From Polyangiaceae bacterium (GTDB lineage Bacteria; Myxococcota_A; Polyangia; Polyangiales; Polyangiaceae), in the NCBI GenBank assembly GCA_016933275.1, contig JAFGBI010000414.1:1-35937 (forward strand): 35,937 bases of DNA, read 5' to 3'. The notes beneath the pieces are model-generated. The model was given only the letters and a program-made list of their open reading frames with translations, had not been told where the DNA came from and did not search any database. Made by a program: the position numbers and the translations under genes. Below, in pieces: positions 25,202 through 33,865 of this stretch (within the stretch, counting starts at the first letter, position 1; every line of letters starts with the position of its first letter).

Positions 25202-26268
25202 TGGCAGGTCGGTCCCGTTGGATATAGGCCGCAATCGTCGCAGACTTGCGGGCTCTCGGGATTCAACCCCAAGCACGCGAGGTAGGGATCGGGAGGAGGT
25301 AGCCCGCACGCTTCGATGCAGTAGGTTTCACGACACATGAAGACCTGGTTGACGGCTCCCAGCGGGTGATCGATTGCCGTCAATCTCGACCCAATCAGCA
25401 GGGGCGTCGTCGTGCCCGCGAGCGTCTGGGTCTCTTCTTTGCAGGGGCCCAGCGCGGAATCCAGTGTCGCATCGAGTCCGATACAGGAGTCGGCCTCGAC
25501 TCCCCCGCAGTAGCAGGTCCAATCGGTGAAGGCCCCCGGTTCCTCGGAGCAGCCTGTGGCCTCGAGACAGGAGAGGTAGGGCTGGCAATCTGCCGTGCCT
25601 CCTGGAGCGCAGAGCGTGTCTCGGTTGTCTATCTCGTAGTCGCAGAATGTGGTGACACACTCTTGGCACTCGGGTGAGTGGTGACCGGTGGAACCGCCCT
25701 CGCCACCGTCGGCGCCACCTCCACCGTTGCTAGCACCCGAGGCTCCCGCCGTGGCGCCACCCGCGCCGGCTTCGCCGGACACCCCGCCGGGAGACCCCGC
25801 AGATCCTCCGTCGTTGCCAGCAAGGCCACCCAGACCGCCGATGCCCCCAGACAAGCCCCCCGTCCCACCCGTGTGGCCACCGCCCGTGTGGCCACCACCC
25901 GTGTGGCCACCGGTGCCTCCCGTTGCGCCGTCGCCGCCGCCACCCGTGCCGCCGCCCCCGGTACCCCCAGAACGCGACCCCCCTTGGTGCTCCCCGCCAG
26001 TGTCGGAACCACCATCATCTGCCCCGCCCTGGGCGCTCCCACCCAGATACCAGCCTCCCGCGGCTTCGCCGCCCTGGTCGCCGCCTCCCGTGGTCCGCCC
26101 TCCAAGGTGGCGACCGCCGCCTTCGGTCCCGGCTCCGCCATTCGCGGTGCCGCCGGTGGTCCCTTCCCCGCCGTGTTCCTTCTTACAGCCTGTGGCACCC
26201 AATGCCACCGTCCCTGCCACCAGGAAGATCCAGAGACTGCGTCCTAGTCTATCGAAGGTCGAGTCCAT
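25198..26268 (-). CDS. Gly-tethered lipoprotein with shared C-terminal Cys domain
   Basis: A 356-residue lipoprotein. Lipobox is GATGC (cysteine 28). Residues 31-200 are a very long Gly/Thr/Ser/His-rich tether that includes three GGHTG units. The last 156 residues form a Cys-rich domain with the same landmarks as in the proteins at 11416-11994 and 33866-35416: CQECVTTFC, CLEATGC, TCYCGG, SCIG, GPCKEE, GAVNQVFMC, TYCIEAC. The ATG at 26268 has an AAGGGA ribosome site; earlier in-frame starts up to 26331 lack one. The stop overlaps the TPR gene start. The composition fits a globular, disulfide-bonded head held away from the membrane. Binding partner unknown. Confidence 0.8.
   Translation of the reverse strand: MDSTFDRLGRSLWIFLVAGTVALGATGCKKEHGGEGTTGGTANGGAGTEGGGRHLGGRTTGGGDQGGEAAGGWYLGGSAQGGADDGGSDTGGEHQGGSRSGGTGGGGTGGGGDGATGGTGGHTGGGHTGGGHTGGTGGLSGGIGGLGGLAGNDGGSAGSPGGVSGEAGAGGATAGASGASNGGGGADGGEGGSTGHHSPECQECVTTFCDYEIDNRDTLCAPGGTADCQPYLSCLEATGCSEEPGAFTDWTCYCGGVEADSCIGLDATLDSALGPCKEETQTLAGTTTPLLIGSRLTAIDHPLGAVNQVFMCRETYCIEACGLPPPDPYLACLGLNPESPQVCDDCGLYPTGPTCQ
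25868..25912. repeat. 15-bp tandem repeat, three copies, within the Gly tether
   Basis: Three adjacent copies of cccgtgtggccaccr, identical but for the last base, encode GGHTG on the minus strand. The unit is a multiple of three, so copy-number change would lengthen or shorten the tether without breaking the frame. Confidence 0.8.
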
Positions 26269-26337
26269 TTTTTGTCCCTTTTCGTCGCCGCCAATACGCC
26301 AATCCATCTCCGCTCTCGATTCCCGTTTCACCGAGCA

Positions 26338-27669
<1,332 letters not shown>

Positions 27670-27910
27670 GGCAGTTGGCGCTCGGCTACCATCGGCATTT
27701 GGGGCGAGCAACGACCGGAAACCGGAGGATGAACGCGACTCGGCGCCGCACCCAGCTGGACACCTCGGCGTCATAGGGAGGACACCAGAACGCAACGCGA
27801 ACTTGCGTAGGAGCATCTTGGCCGGTGCCAGAACGCGACCGCGCGAGTCGCCCCCCCTGATGGACCGCCAGCGAAGGATCTTCGCTCGGCCGCCTTCGGA
27901 ATAGCCGCGT

Positions 27911-28648
27911 TCAACCATCCTCGAGCCCATGCGCCAGCAGCTCCAGGGATCCGGTGTCCGAACTGCCCGTGGCGAAGACGGCAGTCGTCTTGCCTTCCTC
28001 GACCGCGACCCTCCGAGTCATCGATACCGCCTCGTCGTCCTCGCTCACCAGGGCAACATCATGCTCACCCGGTTCGACCTCGAGCAGGAGCTGCCCCCCT
28101 ACCTCGAGGGAGACCGGCTCGGCCGGCCCGGGGTCGACCCTGAACTCGAGGCACCCCATGGCGGCGGTATGCCGGATCGCGAGCCGCGTAACACCATCCC
28201 GCGGAGTCTGGAACACGGTCACACCGAGCTCTTGCTCTTCGGTCGCGTAGACGACCGCGGTCGAGCGCACGCCTCTGCCAACGTCCAGAGAATCGCCGCC
28301 GGCCACGACCTCGCCCTGGCACGGATGCTCACCGTCCGATTGGAGCGCGCGCAGGAGGTGCCTGCCCCAGCTCGTCTGGATCGGTCCGTAGAGCGCGCCG
28401 TAGGACAGGCTCGCCGTGATGCAGACCGCATCGACCGCGATGTCCACCGCCGCGTATTCGCCGAGATCGTCCGCGGCAAGGTCCGGATGCACCGAGTTGA
28501 ACGCGAAGAGATCGATGTCCTCTGCCGGCGTGGTGTCAATGACCTCAGCCGTGACCGGTCGATTGTCCGGTTGTCCTCCGTCGCCACAACCAGCAGCCAT
28601 GGCAATCACCAGCGTGGCGGTCACCGTCCCGAACCGATCATGCAGCAT
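27911..28648 (-). CDS. Predicted lipoprotein, DUF4397-like beta-sandwich
   Basis: A 245-residue lipoprotein (lipobox MAAGC, cysteine 21). The first half, with AAVDIAVDAVCITASLSYGA followed by a turn and SWGRHLLRAL, loosely matches the order of a DUF4397 domain (VDVYVDG, a short strand, then a G-rich turn). The second half is another beta-sandwich (VSLEVGGQLLLEVEPGEHDVA). Two cysteines, in HPCQG and MGCLEF, may pair. The ATG at 28648 has a GGAGG ribosome site six bases upstream. Gaps of about 120 bp on the upstream side and 240 bp on the downstream side suggest its own transcript. Family assignment is tentative; the lipoprotein call is firm. Confidence 0.7.
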   Translation of the reverse strand: MLHDRFGTVTATLVIAMAAGCGDGGQPDNRPVTAEVIDTTPAEDIDLFAFNSVHPDLAADDLGEYAAVDIAVDAVCITASLSYGALYGPIQTSWGRHLLRALQSDGEHPCQGEVVAGGDSLDVGRGVRSTAVVYATEEQELGVTVFQTPRDGVTRLAIRHTAAMGCLEFRVDPGPAEPVSLEVGGQLLLEVEPGEHDVALVSEDDEAVSMTRRVAVEEGKTTAVFATGSSDTGSLELLAHGLEDG

Positions 28649-28770
28649 CGCGATCCTCCGAGCGCGTCCTCGAACGACCGCACTGTGCCAGATGTTCGTG
28701 ATCGCTACCGCCACGATTCCGTATCATGTTCGCGACATCGATCGGGAACGATCACGGCCCCGGTGACGCG

Positions 28771-29721
28771 TCAGAGCTCCTGCAATCGGACGTCGTCGTA
28801 GCGGACGCTCGCAGAGGGCGTGCGAAAGGACTTGATTACCGCGAGCCGGATCCGAAGCGATTGCGTTCGCGAGGGCGCACTGCCCTCCGCGCTCATGACC
28901 GTCCAGTCCGGTGTGCCGTCGAGGCGTTCACCCGGCACGTTGCCGATGATATCCCCCGAGCAGTCGGTAGTGCCATAGAACCAGACAGCCAACGAGGCGC
29001 TGGTCATGCTGGTCCCCTCGACCGGCATCCCCCGGGCAAAGAGCCTATAGAAACGAGAAGGACTCGCCGAAACACACTGGGTGACCCCTGCCACGGTCGT
29101 GCCATCCGAATCCGCGGTAACGAAGCTGGTCACGAGGAGCGAACCCGATTCACTGAGTCCCCCGGCGTCGACGGACTCCCACGATTGCATGACGCTCGGA
29201 TCGGCGGCCCAACCTGCAGAGTCGAGGTCGAACGTCGCGCTAAGGAGCCAATTCTGCTGACAGTCCGGCACGCCGTTGCGATCCGCATCGATGCACGGAA
29301 TGGGACCGACCGGAAGTTCGGCGCCGCCGCTGCCGGCACCACCCGCGCCGCCGGCACCACCCGCGCCGCCCGCGGCTCCCTCGCCGGAACCTCCACCCAA
29401 CGGCACCACGCCGCCCGCCCCTCCCGCCGCGCCGTTGGATTCGCTGCCAGGCATCCCGGCGCCAGGCGCACCAGTGGACCCGGCCGCCCCGCTCGCACCG
29501 CTGGCTCTACCTGCGATGCCTCCAGGGCGACCGGGGCCTGCCGCGCTCATCCCCGCCTCACCGGCATGGCCCACCGTGATGACCGGGGCAGCAAACAGGG
29601 TTCGATCGTCCAACGCGCAACCGTCGGCCAAATGCAGCGCCAACGGAGCAGCCAGGACGGACCCGATTGCCATCGTGCGGGCACATACTACCCGCCCGCG
29701 CGCTCGCATCAGAAGGTCCAT
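28771..29721 (-). CDS. Gly-tethered exported protein with jelly-roll (carbohydrate-binding-like) C-terminus
   Basis: A 316-residue protein with a signal peptide ending LADGC (cysteine 35), a borderline lipobox. The tether (about 50-140) is almost only Gly, Ala and Ser. A short calcium-like segment CIDADRNGVPDC follows. The last 165 residues read as one beta-sandwich: TFDLDSAGWAADPSVMQSWE, SGSLLVTSF, FYRLFARGMPVEGT, ASLAVWFYGTTDCSGD, ending VRYDDVRLQEL. This order is usual for family 4/9-type carbohydrate-binding modules. Start ATG 29721 or 29709; the latter overlaps the upstream stop by one base (TGATG). It is the third gene of the pseudokinase operon. Glycan binding is inference from the fold pattern. 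Confidence 0.72.
   Translation of the reverse strand: MDLLMRARGRVVCARTMAIGSVLAAPLALHLADGCALDDRTLFAAPVITVGHAGEAGMSAAGPGRPGGIAGRASGASGAAGSTGAPGAGMPGSESNGAAGGAGGVVPLGGGSGEGAAGGAGGAGGAGGAGSGGAELPVGPIPCIDADRNGVPDCQQNWLLSATFDLDSAGWAADPSVMQSWESVDAGGLSESGSLLVTSFVTADSDGTTVAGVTQCVSASPSRFYRLFARGMPVEGTSMTSASLAVWFYGTTDCSGDIIGNVPGERLDGTPDWTVMSAEGSAPSRTQSLRIRLAVIKSFRTPSASVRYDDVRLQEL
29332..29367. repeat. 18-bp tandem repeat, two copies, in the Gly/Ala tether
   Basis: Two exact, adjacent copies of gccggcaccacccgcgcc encode Gly/Ala tether residues of the jelly-roll protein. It is a small in-frame repeat of the kind also seen in the neighbouring tethers. Confidence 0.7.
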
Positions 29722-30806
29722 CCGAGCCGAGCTCCAAACGGATCGTCGAGGACGAGGGTCAGACCCATCCGACGAGTAGCGCGGGAGTCCCGATTTCGCG
29801 GCAGTCCTGCCGCAAACACCGCCGCGAGCCCGACCAGAGAAGCTCCACCCACGCCATAGCCAATCCATGCAAGGTTCCGCGCGGCGCGAGCCTCGTCGAC
29901 CAGTTGCCCATGCTCGTCGATCTCCTCCGGTCGACATCCCCGTCCGACCGGGCAGATTTCCTTCGCGTCCTCGTTCCGGGACAGGTATCGTGCGAGGAAA
30001 GCCGAGCCAACGGCTGTGCCGGCCGCGCCGACGACGCCCAAGACCACACCGGGAACGAGACCGCGACGCCGGTGTTGCTCCGCAGGTCGTTCGACCTGAA
30101 GCATCGGAGCCGGTGCTGGAGGTTCGACCGCACGCCGAGCGGGCCACGTCGCATGCTGGAGAGACGAAGGCGCAAGCTCAGGGACGGTCACGGCAACCGT
30201 CACCATACCGTCTGGGACAATCAGCTCGACGAACCAGTCGAGGTGTTCCGGCGCGCTCGCGGCGATTCGATGCGGGCCGGCGTCGACCAGGACCGACGTG
30301 CCCCAGGAGGATCGAGCAAGCTCGGTTCCGTCCCTGGTGATCCGCAGATCCGGCAAGGGTGCCGCGACCTCGACCACGAGCCGCGGAAGCTTGGATCCAA
30401 GAGCGCGCGCTCGCCCTCGCGCGACCTCTTCACGCTCGGCCTGCCCGGACTGTGCTGCGGCCTCCGCCACCCCCAGGAATAGCTCGTGGGCGTCAGCGAG
30501 CCGGCCCATCCGTTCCCAACAATCGGCGAGGTTGTAGTCAGTACCGATGCCACGCACGAGCGCGCGACTCGCCTCGAGTTCGTCACAGCCTTCGGCGATC
30601 CTGCCCTCGGCGACCAGCGCCCTCCCGGCGTCGAAATGCGCCCGCGCCTGTTCACTCCGTTCCTGCCCGCTCTCGCCCGACTCGGCTCTGGTCTGCCTCG
30701 CCTCCGATCCAACCGCCTTCATCGACTCGTCCGCCATCGCCGCACCCGTCGTGAGGGCGCCGAGGAGCGTGCCAGCCCAAATCACTTCGCGGCTCCGTGA
30801 GTTCAT
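29709..30806 (-). CDS. TPR and PEGA-like membrane protein coupled to the pseudokinase
   Basis: A 365-residue protein typical of myxobacterial kinase neighbours. A signal peptide (1-25) is followed by a TPR-like helical region (53-115: AHFDAGRALVAEGRIAEGCD, YNLADCWERMGRLADAHELF). Next comes a PEGA-like beta domain (142-190: LRITRDGTELARSSWGTSVL, DAGPHRIAASAP), a Pro-rich linker, and two transmembrane helices (about 250-274 and 312-335) around a short loop with CPVGRGC. PEGA domains are known as surface or periplasmic beta modules. The ATG at 30806 overlaps the pseudokinase stop as ATGA, so both are made together and probably act together at the inner membrane. Confidence 0.82.
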   Translation of the reverse strand: MNSRSREVIWAGTLLGALTTGAAMADESMKAVGSEARQTRAESGESGQERSEQARAHFDAGRALVAEGRIAEGCDELEASRALVRGIGTDYNLADCWERMGRLADAHELFLGVAEAAAQSGQAEREEVARGRARALGSKLPRLVVEVAAPLPDLRITRDGTELARSSWGTSVLVDAGPHRIAASAPEHLDWFVELIVPDGMVTVAVTVPELAPSSLQHATWPARRAVEPPAPAPMLQVERPAEQHRRRGLVPGVVLGVVGAAGTAVGSAFLARYLSRNEDAKEICPVGRGCRPEEIDEHGQLVDEARAARNLAWIGYGVGGASLVGLAAVFAAGLPRNRDSRATRRMGLTLVLDDPFGARLGWTF

Positions 30807-32566
30807 TGCGGACTCTCGAAAAGCTCGTCCCCGCGCGGCTGCCCCGCGAAACCGTTCACTGGATCGGCATCCGCGCGCCCCGGAGCGCCACGTTCGCGGC
30901 GCGCGTCTTCCGTCCTGGCCGGAGGCTCAAGGCCATCCGCAGGCCGACTGGGCACACCGTGCGGGCGCTCGTTCCACCAGCGCCGGGCGAGGGCGAGGCG
31001 TTGACTCGTCGTGGCCTCGCCCCGTGGTCCTTCACGTGCTGATCCTGCCGCGGTGGCCAGCACCGATGAGGCGAGCGACTCCGGACGCCCGCTACTCGCG
31101 TTCCCGCTCGAGTCCGGGGCTCGAACCGCCGTCGTGGCCTTCGCTGCCCGCGCTGCGGTGGTGCCCGGTGGCGACCCTCCGCCAACGAGACTCAGCGGCG
31201 GCGCAACGCCTGTCTGCAGCACGAACGCCAGCGCCACCCCAGCGCACAGCGCCCCTGCTGCCACGCCCGCCCCGACCGCAGCGAGAAGGAGGAAGCCTGG
31301 GCGACCTCGGCTGGCCTTCTCCACAACCGGGGTCGGCGGGGACGTCGAGCCGGTGCGGACACTCCGTCCCGCCAGGACGAGCGGGGCTCCGCTCGGCCTC
31401 GCGCTCGGCAGCGCCACGACACGCACCACCCGGTCGGCTAGATGCTGGGTTTCTGGGGCAGCCAAGGGGCGAAGAGCAAGCGCTAGATCACCAACGGACC
31501 CATAACGGCGGTTCGGCTCCTTCTCGAGACACCGCGCAACCACACCATCGAGCTCGATCGGGACTCCGGCACGAAGAGCACTCGGCGGAGCGGCCACGTC
31601 CGCGACAACCATGGCGAGGAGCGCGGCCGGTGAGGCGCCCCGAAAGGGCGCGTGCCCGGTAACGAGCTCGTACAGGAGCGCTCCGATGGTGTAGACATCG
31701 GACCGCCGATCCGCAGATTCCGGGCGGCGAAGCCGCTCGGGGGCCACGTATGGCAGCAGCTCGCGAAGCGTCCGCCGCTCGAACACCGTGTCGTCGTCGT
31801 GAAGGAGTTCGTCCACGGTCGGCAGCGCTCCGAAGCCGCTCACTTTGATCAGAGGTGAACCGTCGGCTCTCCGCACGAGCTCGATGCAGGACGGTGTCAG
31901 CGCTCCATGCACGAGATCCAGCGAGTGTGCCTCGGCAACCGCGTGCGTGATTTGCATCACGTGGTCCACGGCCTCGGCCACCGGCAGCGCTCCACGCACC
32001 CGGACCACGTCAGCGAGCGAGGTGCCGCCGGAATGCTCCGCCACCATGAAGGGAGCCCCATTCGGCAGCCGTCCCACGTCGGTGATGCGAGCAACGTGCT
32101 CGTCCCGAATTTGCAGCGCCCCCCGTGCGCTGCGCAAGAAGCCGCCGACGACCTCCGGCCGCGTGAGTGCCGACGGTGCCACGCAGGTGAACAGCATCGT
32201 CTCGTGCAGCTCCGTGTGGAAGACCCTCAGCGTGAGCAACGGTCCCCCGCGCCTCACCACGCCCTCGACACGGTATCTTCCGCAGAGCACCGAACCCACT
32301 CCCACTCCGTCGACAGCGGAGGCGAGGACCGGCGGCGAATCGGCGCCGCGGCGTGAACGCAGTGCCTCCCCCTTGGCCCCTGTGGATCGCGGGAGGGGCG
32401 GTGGCTCACGCCTCGGCGCCACGTATGAGTAGCGCACGGACTTCGGCACTACCGCAGGGGGCACGTCGATGACAACAGTCTCGAACTCCGGCTCGAGGTC
32501 CGCCTCCGTGACGAACTCGCCGTCTTCGTCCAAGTCCAAGGGATCCTGCGCCTGCGCCTCGGTCAT
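30803..32566 (-). CDS. Transmembrane Ser/Thr pseudokinase
   Basis: A Hanks-type Ser/Thr kinase fold (about 98-370) of 587 residues with its key residues lost. The VAIK lysine position is Thr127 (MLFTC). The H-R-D-L-K-P-x-N loop reads HGALTPSC (220-227), removing the catalytic Asp, Lys and Asn. DFG reads GFG (244-246). The scaffold parts are kept: VAPER (274-278), RSDVYTIGALLYELVTG (288-304), and RRYGS. A transmembrane helix follows (about 424-452), then a Ser/Ala/Pro-rich outer part with no PASTA domains. The 97-residue front is acidic and Pro-rich. It is therefore probably a non-catalytic signalling scaffold. Start ATG 32566 or 32584 (six residues longer) cannot be separated. It is coupled by ATGA to the PEGA-like protein. 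Confidence 0.85.
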   Translation of the reverse strand: MTEAQAQDPLDLDEDGEFVTEADLEPEFETVVIDVPPAVVPKSVRYSYVAPRREPPPLPRSTGAKGEALRSRRGADSPPVLASAVDGVGVGSVLCGRYRVEGVVRRGGPLLTLRVFHTELHETMLFTCVAPSALTRPEVVGGFLRSARGALQIRDEHVARITDVGRLPNGAPFMVAEHSGGTSLADVVRVRGALPVAEAVDHVMQITHAVAEAHSLDLVHGALTPSCIELVRRADGSPLIKVSGFGALPTVDELLHDDDTVFERRTLRELLPYVAPERLRRPESADRRSDVYTIGALLYELVTGHAPFRGASPAALLAMVVADVAAPPSALRAGVPIELDGVVARCLEKEPNRRYGSVGDLALALRPLAAPETQHLADRVVRVVALPSARPSGAPLVLAGRSVRTGSTSPPTPVVEKASRGRPGFLLLAAVGAGVAAGALCAGVALAFVLQTGVAPPLSLVGGGSPPGTTAARAAKATTAVRAPDSSGNASSGRPESLASSVLATAAGSAREGPRGEATTSQRLALARRWWNERPHGVPSRPADGLEPPARTEDARRERGAPGRADADPVNGFAGQPRGDELFESPQ

Positions 32567-32710
32567 GACCACGGACGGCAACATACCCCAAGGCAGGTTG
32601 CATCGGGACGACAACCTCTCGTTCTTTTCGCGACGGTCGTGCAACAGTCGTGCGAAGCTCGACAGTCGCCCCCCCGCACACCAAACGACCACTCGATGGA
32701 CACCTCGAAG

Positions 32711-33424
32711 TCAAGCTTTACACCTGAGCTCCATCTGGTGGGTTACTGAACAACCAGTGGAGTTCTCGACGATCAGGCTCACGGCATTGGTGCACTCGAC
32801 ACGATCCGGAGGGCACGCGCAGTGGAACCAAGCCCTCCGTCGGTCGGCTCCCTCGAGCCGACCCGCATCGACGCTCCACCGGTACTCCACCGGCCCGCCC
32901 CCAGGGTCGATTGCCGCTCCGGTGAGCTCGATTGGAATGCGGGGGCTCCCCACCGCTGGGATCGCCGTGACGTTGGTGATCGCAGGGCAAGAGTAGATGT
33001 CGATTTCCAGGCGCCCCGTCGTTGCACCGCCTCCGTTCGCCCAACCGCACCAGACCGGGACAGGGACGTCGGTGACCTCGCCGTCCGCGAGGTTGAAGAT
33101 CGCAATACCCCCGCATACGACACTTCCCTCGGGGTCGACGGCGACCGCCACCAAGCGCTGCGGGCTAGTGGCGACGAGGTCCCCGACGAAGGCGCGGATC
33201 GTCCGGGCACGTGCCGCCACCGGGGTCGTGCCGGTGACTGAAAGATCCCCACTGCTCTCGTCCCCGATCGCGAACTCTACCGACTCGATCCGCCGCTCGA
33301 CATCGAGCTCCAGAGCCATTCGAACCGCCCCAGCGCGAATCGGCGCCACTTCGGGCGAGTCGCATTGCATCAACCCTCCCAGGATGGGGATCAGGGGGGC
33401 CAGCCGCGGAAGGTATCCGTTCAC
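32711..33424 (-). CDS. Exported Cys-containing protein, short paralog of the next gene upstream
   Basis: A 237-residue protein. A GTG at 33424 gives a short hydrophobic leader ending LGGLMQC, an atypical lipobox (Gln before Cys), with an AGGA ribosome site; the open frame to 33553 crosses a repeat region and is not favoured. The mature part is homologous by eye to the first 300 residues of the protein at 33866-35416: CGGIAIFNLADGEVTDVPVP then WCG; CPAITNVTAIP; YRWSVDAGRL; HCACPP; and an end pattern NSTGCSVTHQMELRC matching DGEGCVVAQNATAEC there. It lacks that protein's repeats and Cys domain. The two domains look Ig-like. Function unknown. Confidence 0.68.
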   Translation of the reverse strand: MNGYLPRLAPLIPILGGLMQCDSPEVAPIRAGAVRMALELDVERRIESVEFAIGDESSGDLSVTGTTPVAARARTIRAFVGDLVATSPQRLVAVAVDPEGSVVCGGIAIFNLADGEVTDVPVPVWCGWANGGGATTGRLEIDIYSCPAITNVTAIPAVGSPRIPIELTGAAIDPGGGPVEYRWSVDAGRLEGADRRRAWFHCACPPDRVECTNAVSLIVENSTGCSVTHQMELRCKA

Positions 33425-33481
33425 GGAGTCCTGGCGAAAAGAACTTGGCCGAGATCCATTCCGCTGACGTCGTTGCTCCTG

Positions 33482-33661
33482 CGCTCCCGGGACCCGCGTC
33501 GCCACGGGTCCCACGTTGCCATGGCAATGTGGGTGGCGGCGTGGACTGCTCACGTACCCAAGTACGCGCTCCGCTCCCGGGACCCGCGTCCTCCGGGCCC
33601 CGCACTGCAGAGCAGTGTGGGCGAGGGCGTGGGGTGCTCGTCGCCCCTAGCCAGCGAGGCG
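33482..33661. repeat. Two imperfect 90-bp tandem repeats with conserved hairpins
   Basis: Both copies begin with the identical cgctcccgggacccgcgtc (33482-33500 and 33572-33590). Each then has the stem gggacccg paired with cgggtccc (33489-33496 with 33505-33512 in copy 1; one mismatch in copy 2). Each also has a second hairpin whose sequence differs but whose pairing is kept: cacgttgcca/tggcaatgtg at 33512-33531 and cactgc/gcagtg at 33603-33617. Confidence 0.7.
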
Positions 33662-33752
33662 GCTTTCGGCCGGGGCGGCTGGGGCGTGAACGCACACCGC
33701 GGAAGACACCGGCTGATCATGCCCAATTCCCATCTCCGGCGAAGGCCCGTGA

Positions 33753-33775
33753 CGGCTCGTTGGAGGAACGAGCCG
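33753..33775 (-). terminator. Strong hairpin downstream of the 33866-35416 gene
   Basis: A perfect 9-bp inverted repeat (cggctcgtt / aacgagccg) with a 5-nt loop lies 90 bp past the stop codon of the large lipoprotein gene. No T run follows on the minus strand, so it may stabilise the transcript end or act as a factor-assisted terminator. Confidence 0.4.
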
Positions 33776-33865
33776 CCGCGGGTCAAAGGATAGGCCGGCA
33801 ACGCGAGGGGTAGCGAGCGCACCCAATTTCGCGGTGCCCGCGCCCCATGAAGGATCCCATCAGGA

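Larger units (their letters stand above)
33425..33865. other. Repeat-bearing gap between the two paralogous lipoprotein genes
   Basis: This 441-bp region has no convincing gene. It holds the 90-bp tandem repeat pair at 33482-33661 and a strong hairpin at 33753-33775. Frames crossing it on either strand are long only because the repeats lack stop codons. Confidence 0.6.

Noticed and set aside
25868..25912. CRISPR-like repeat
   Set aside because: The units are adjacent with no spacers and lie in a coding Gly tether; no cas gene is present.
28649..28770. Sigma-54 promoter (tggcac read on the minus strand near 28719)
   Set aside because: The -24 half is acceptable, but the bases at the -12 position read TC instead of GC, so the required GG-N10-GC spacing is not met.
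32711..33553. Longer start for the short paralog (280 residues)
   Set aside because: The extra 43 residues are encoded by the 90-bp repeat region and are His/Arg-rich; the GTG at 33424 gives a signal-like start.
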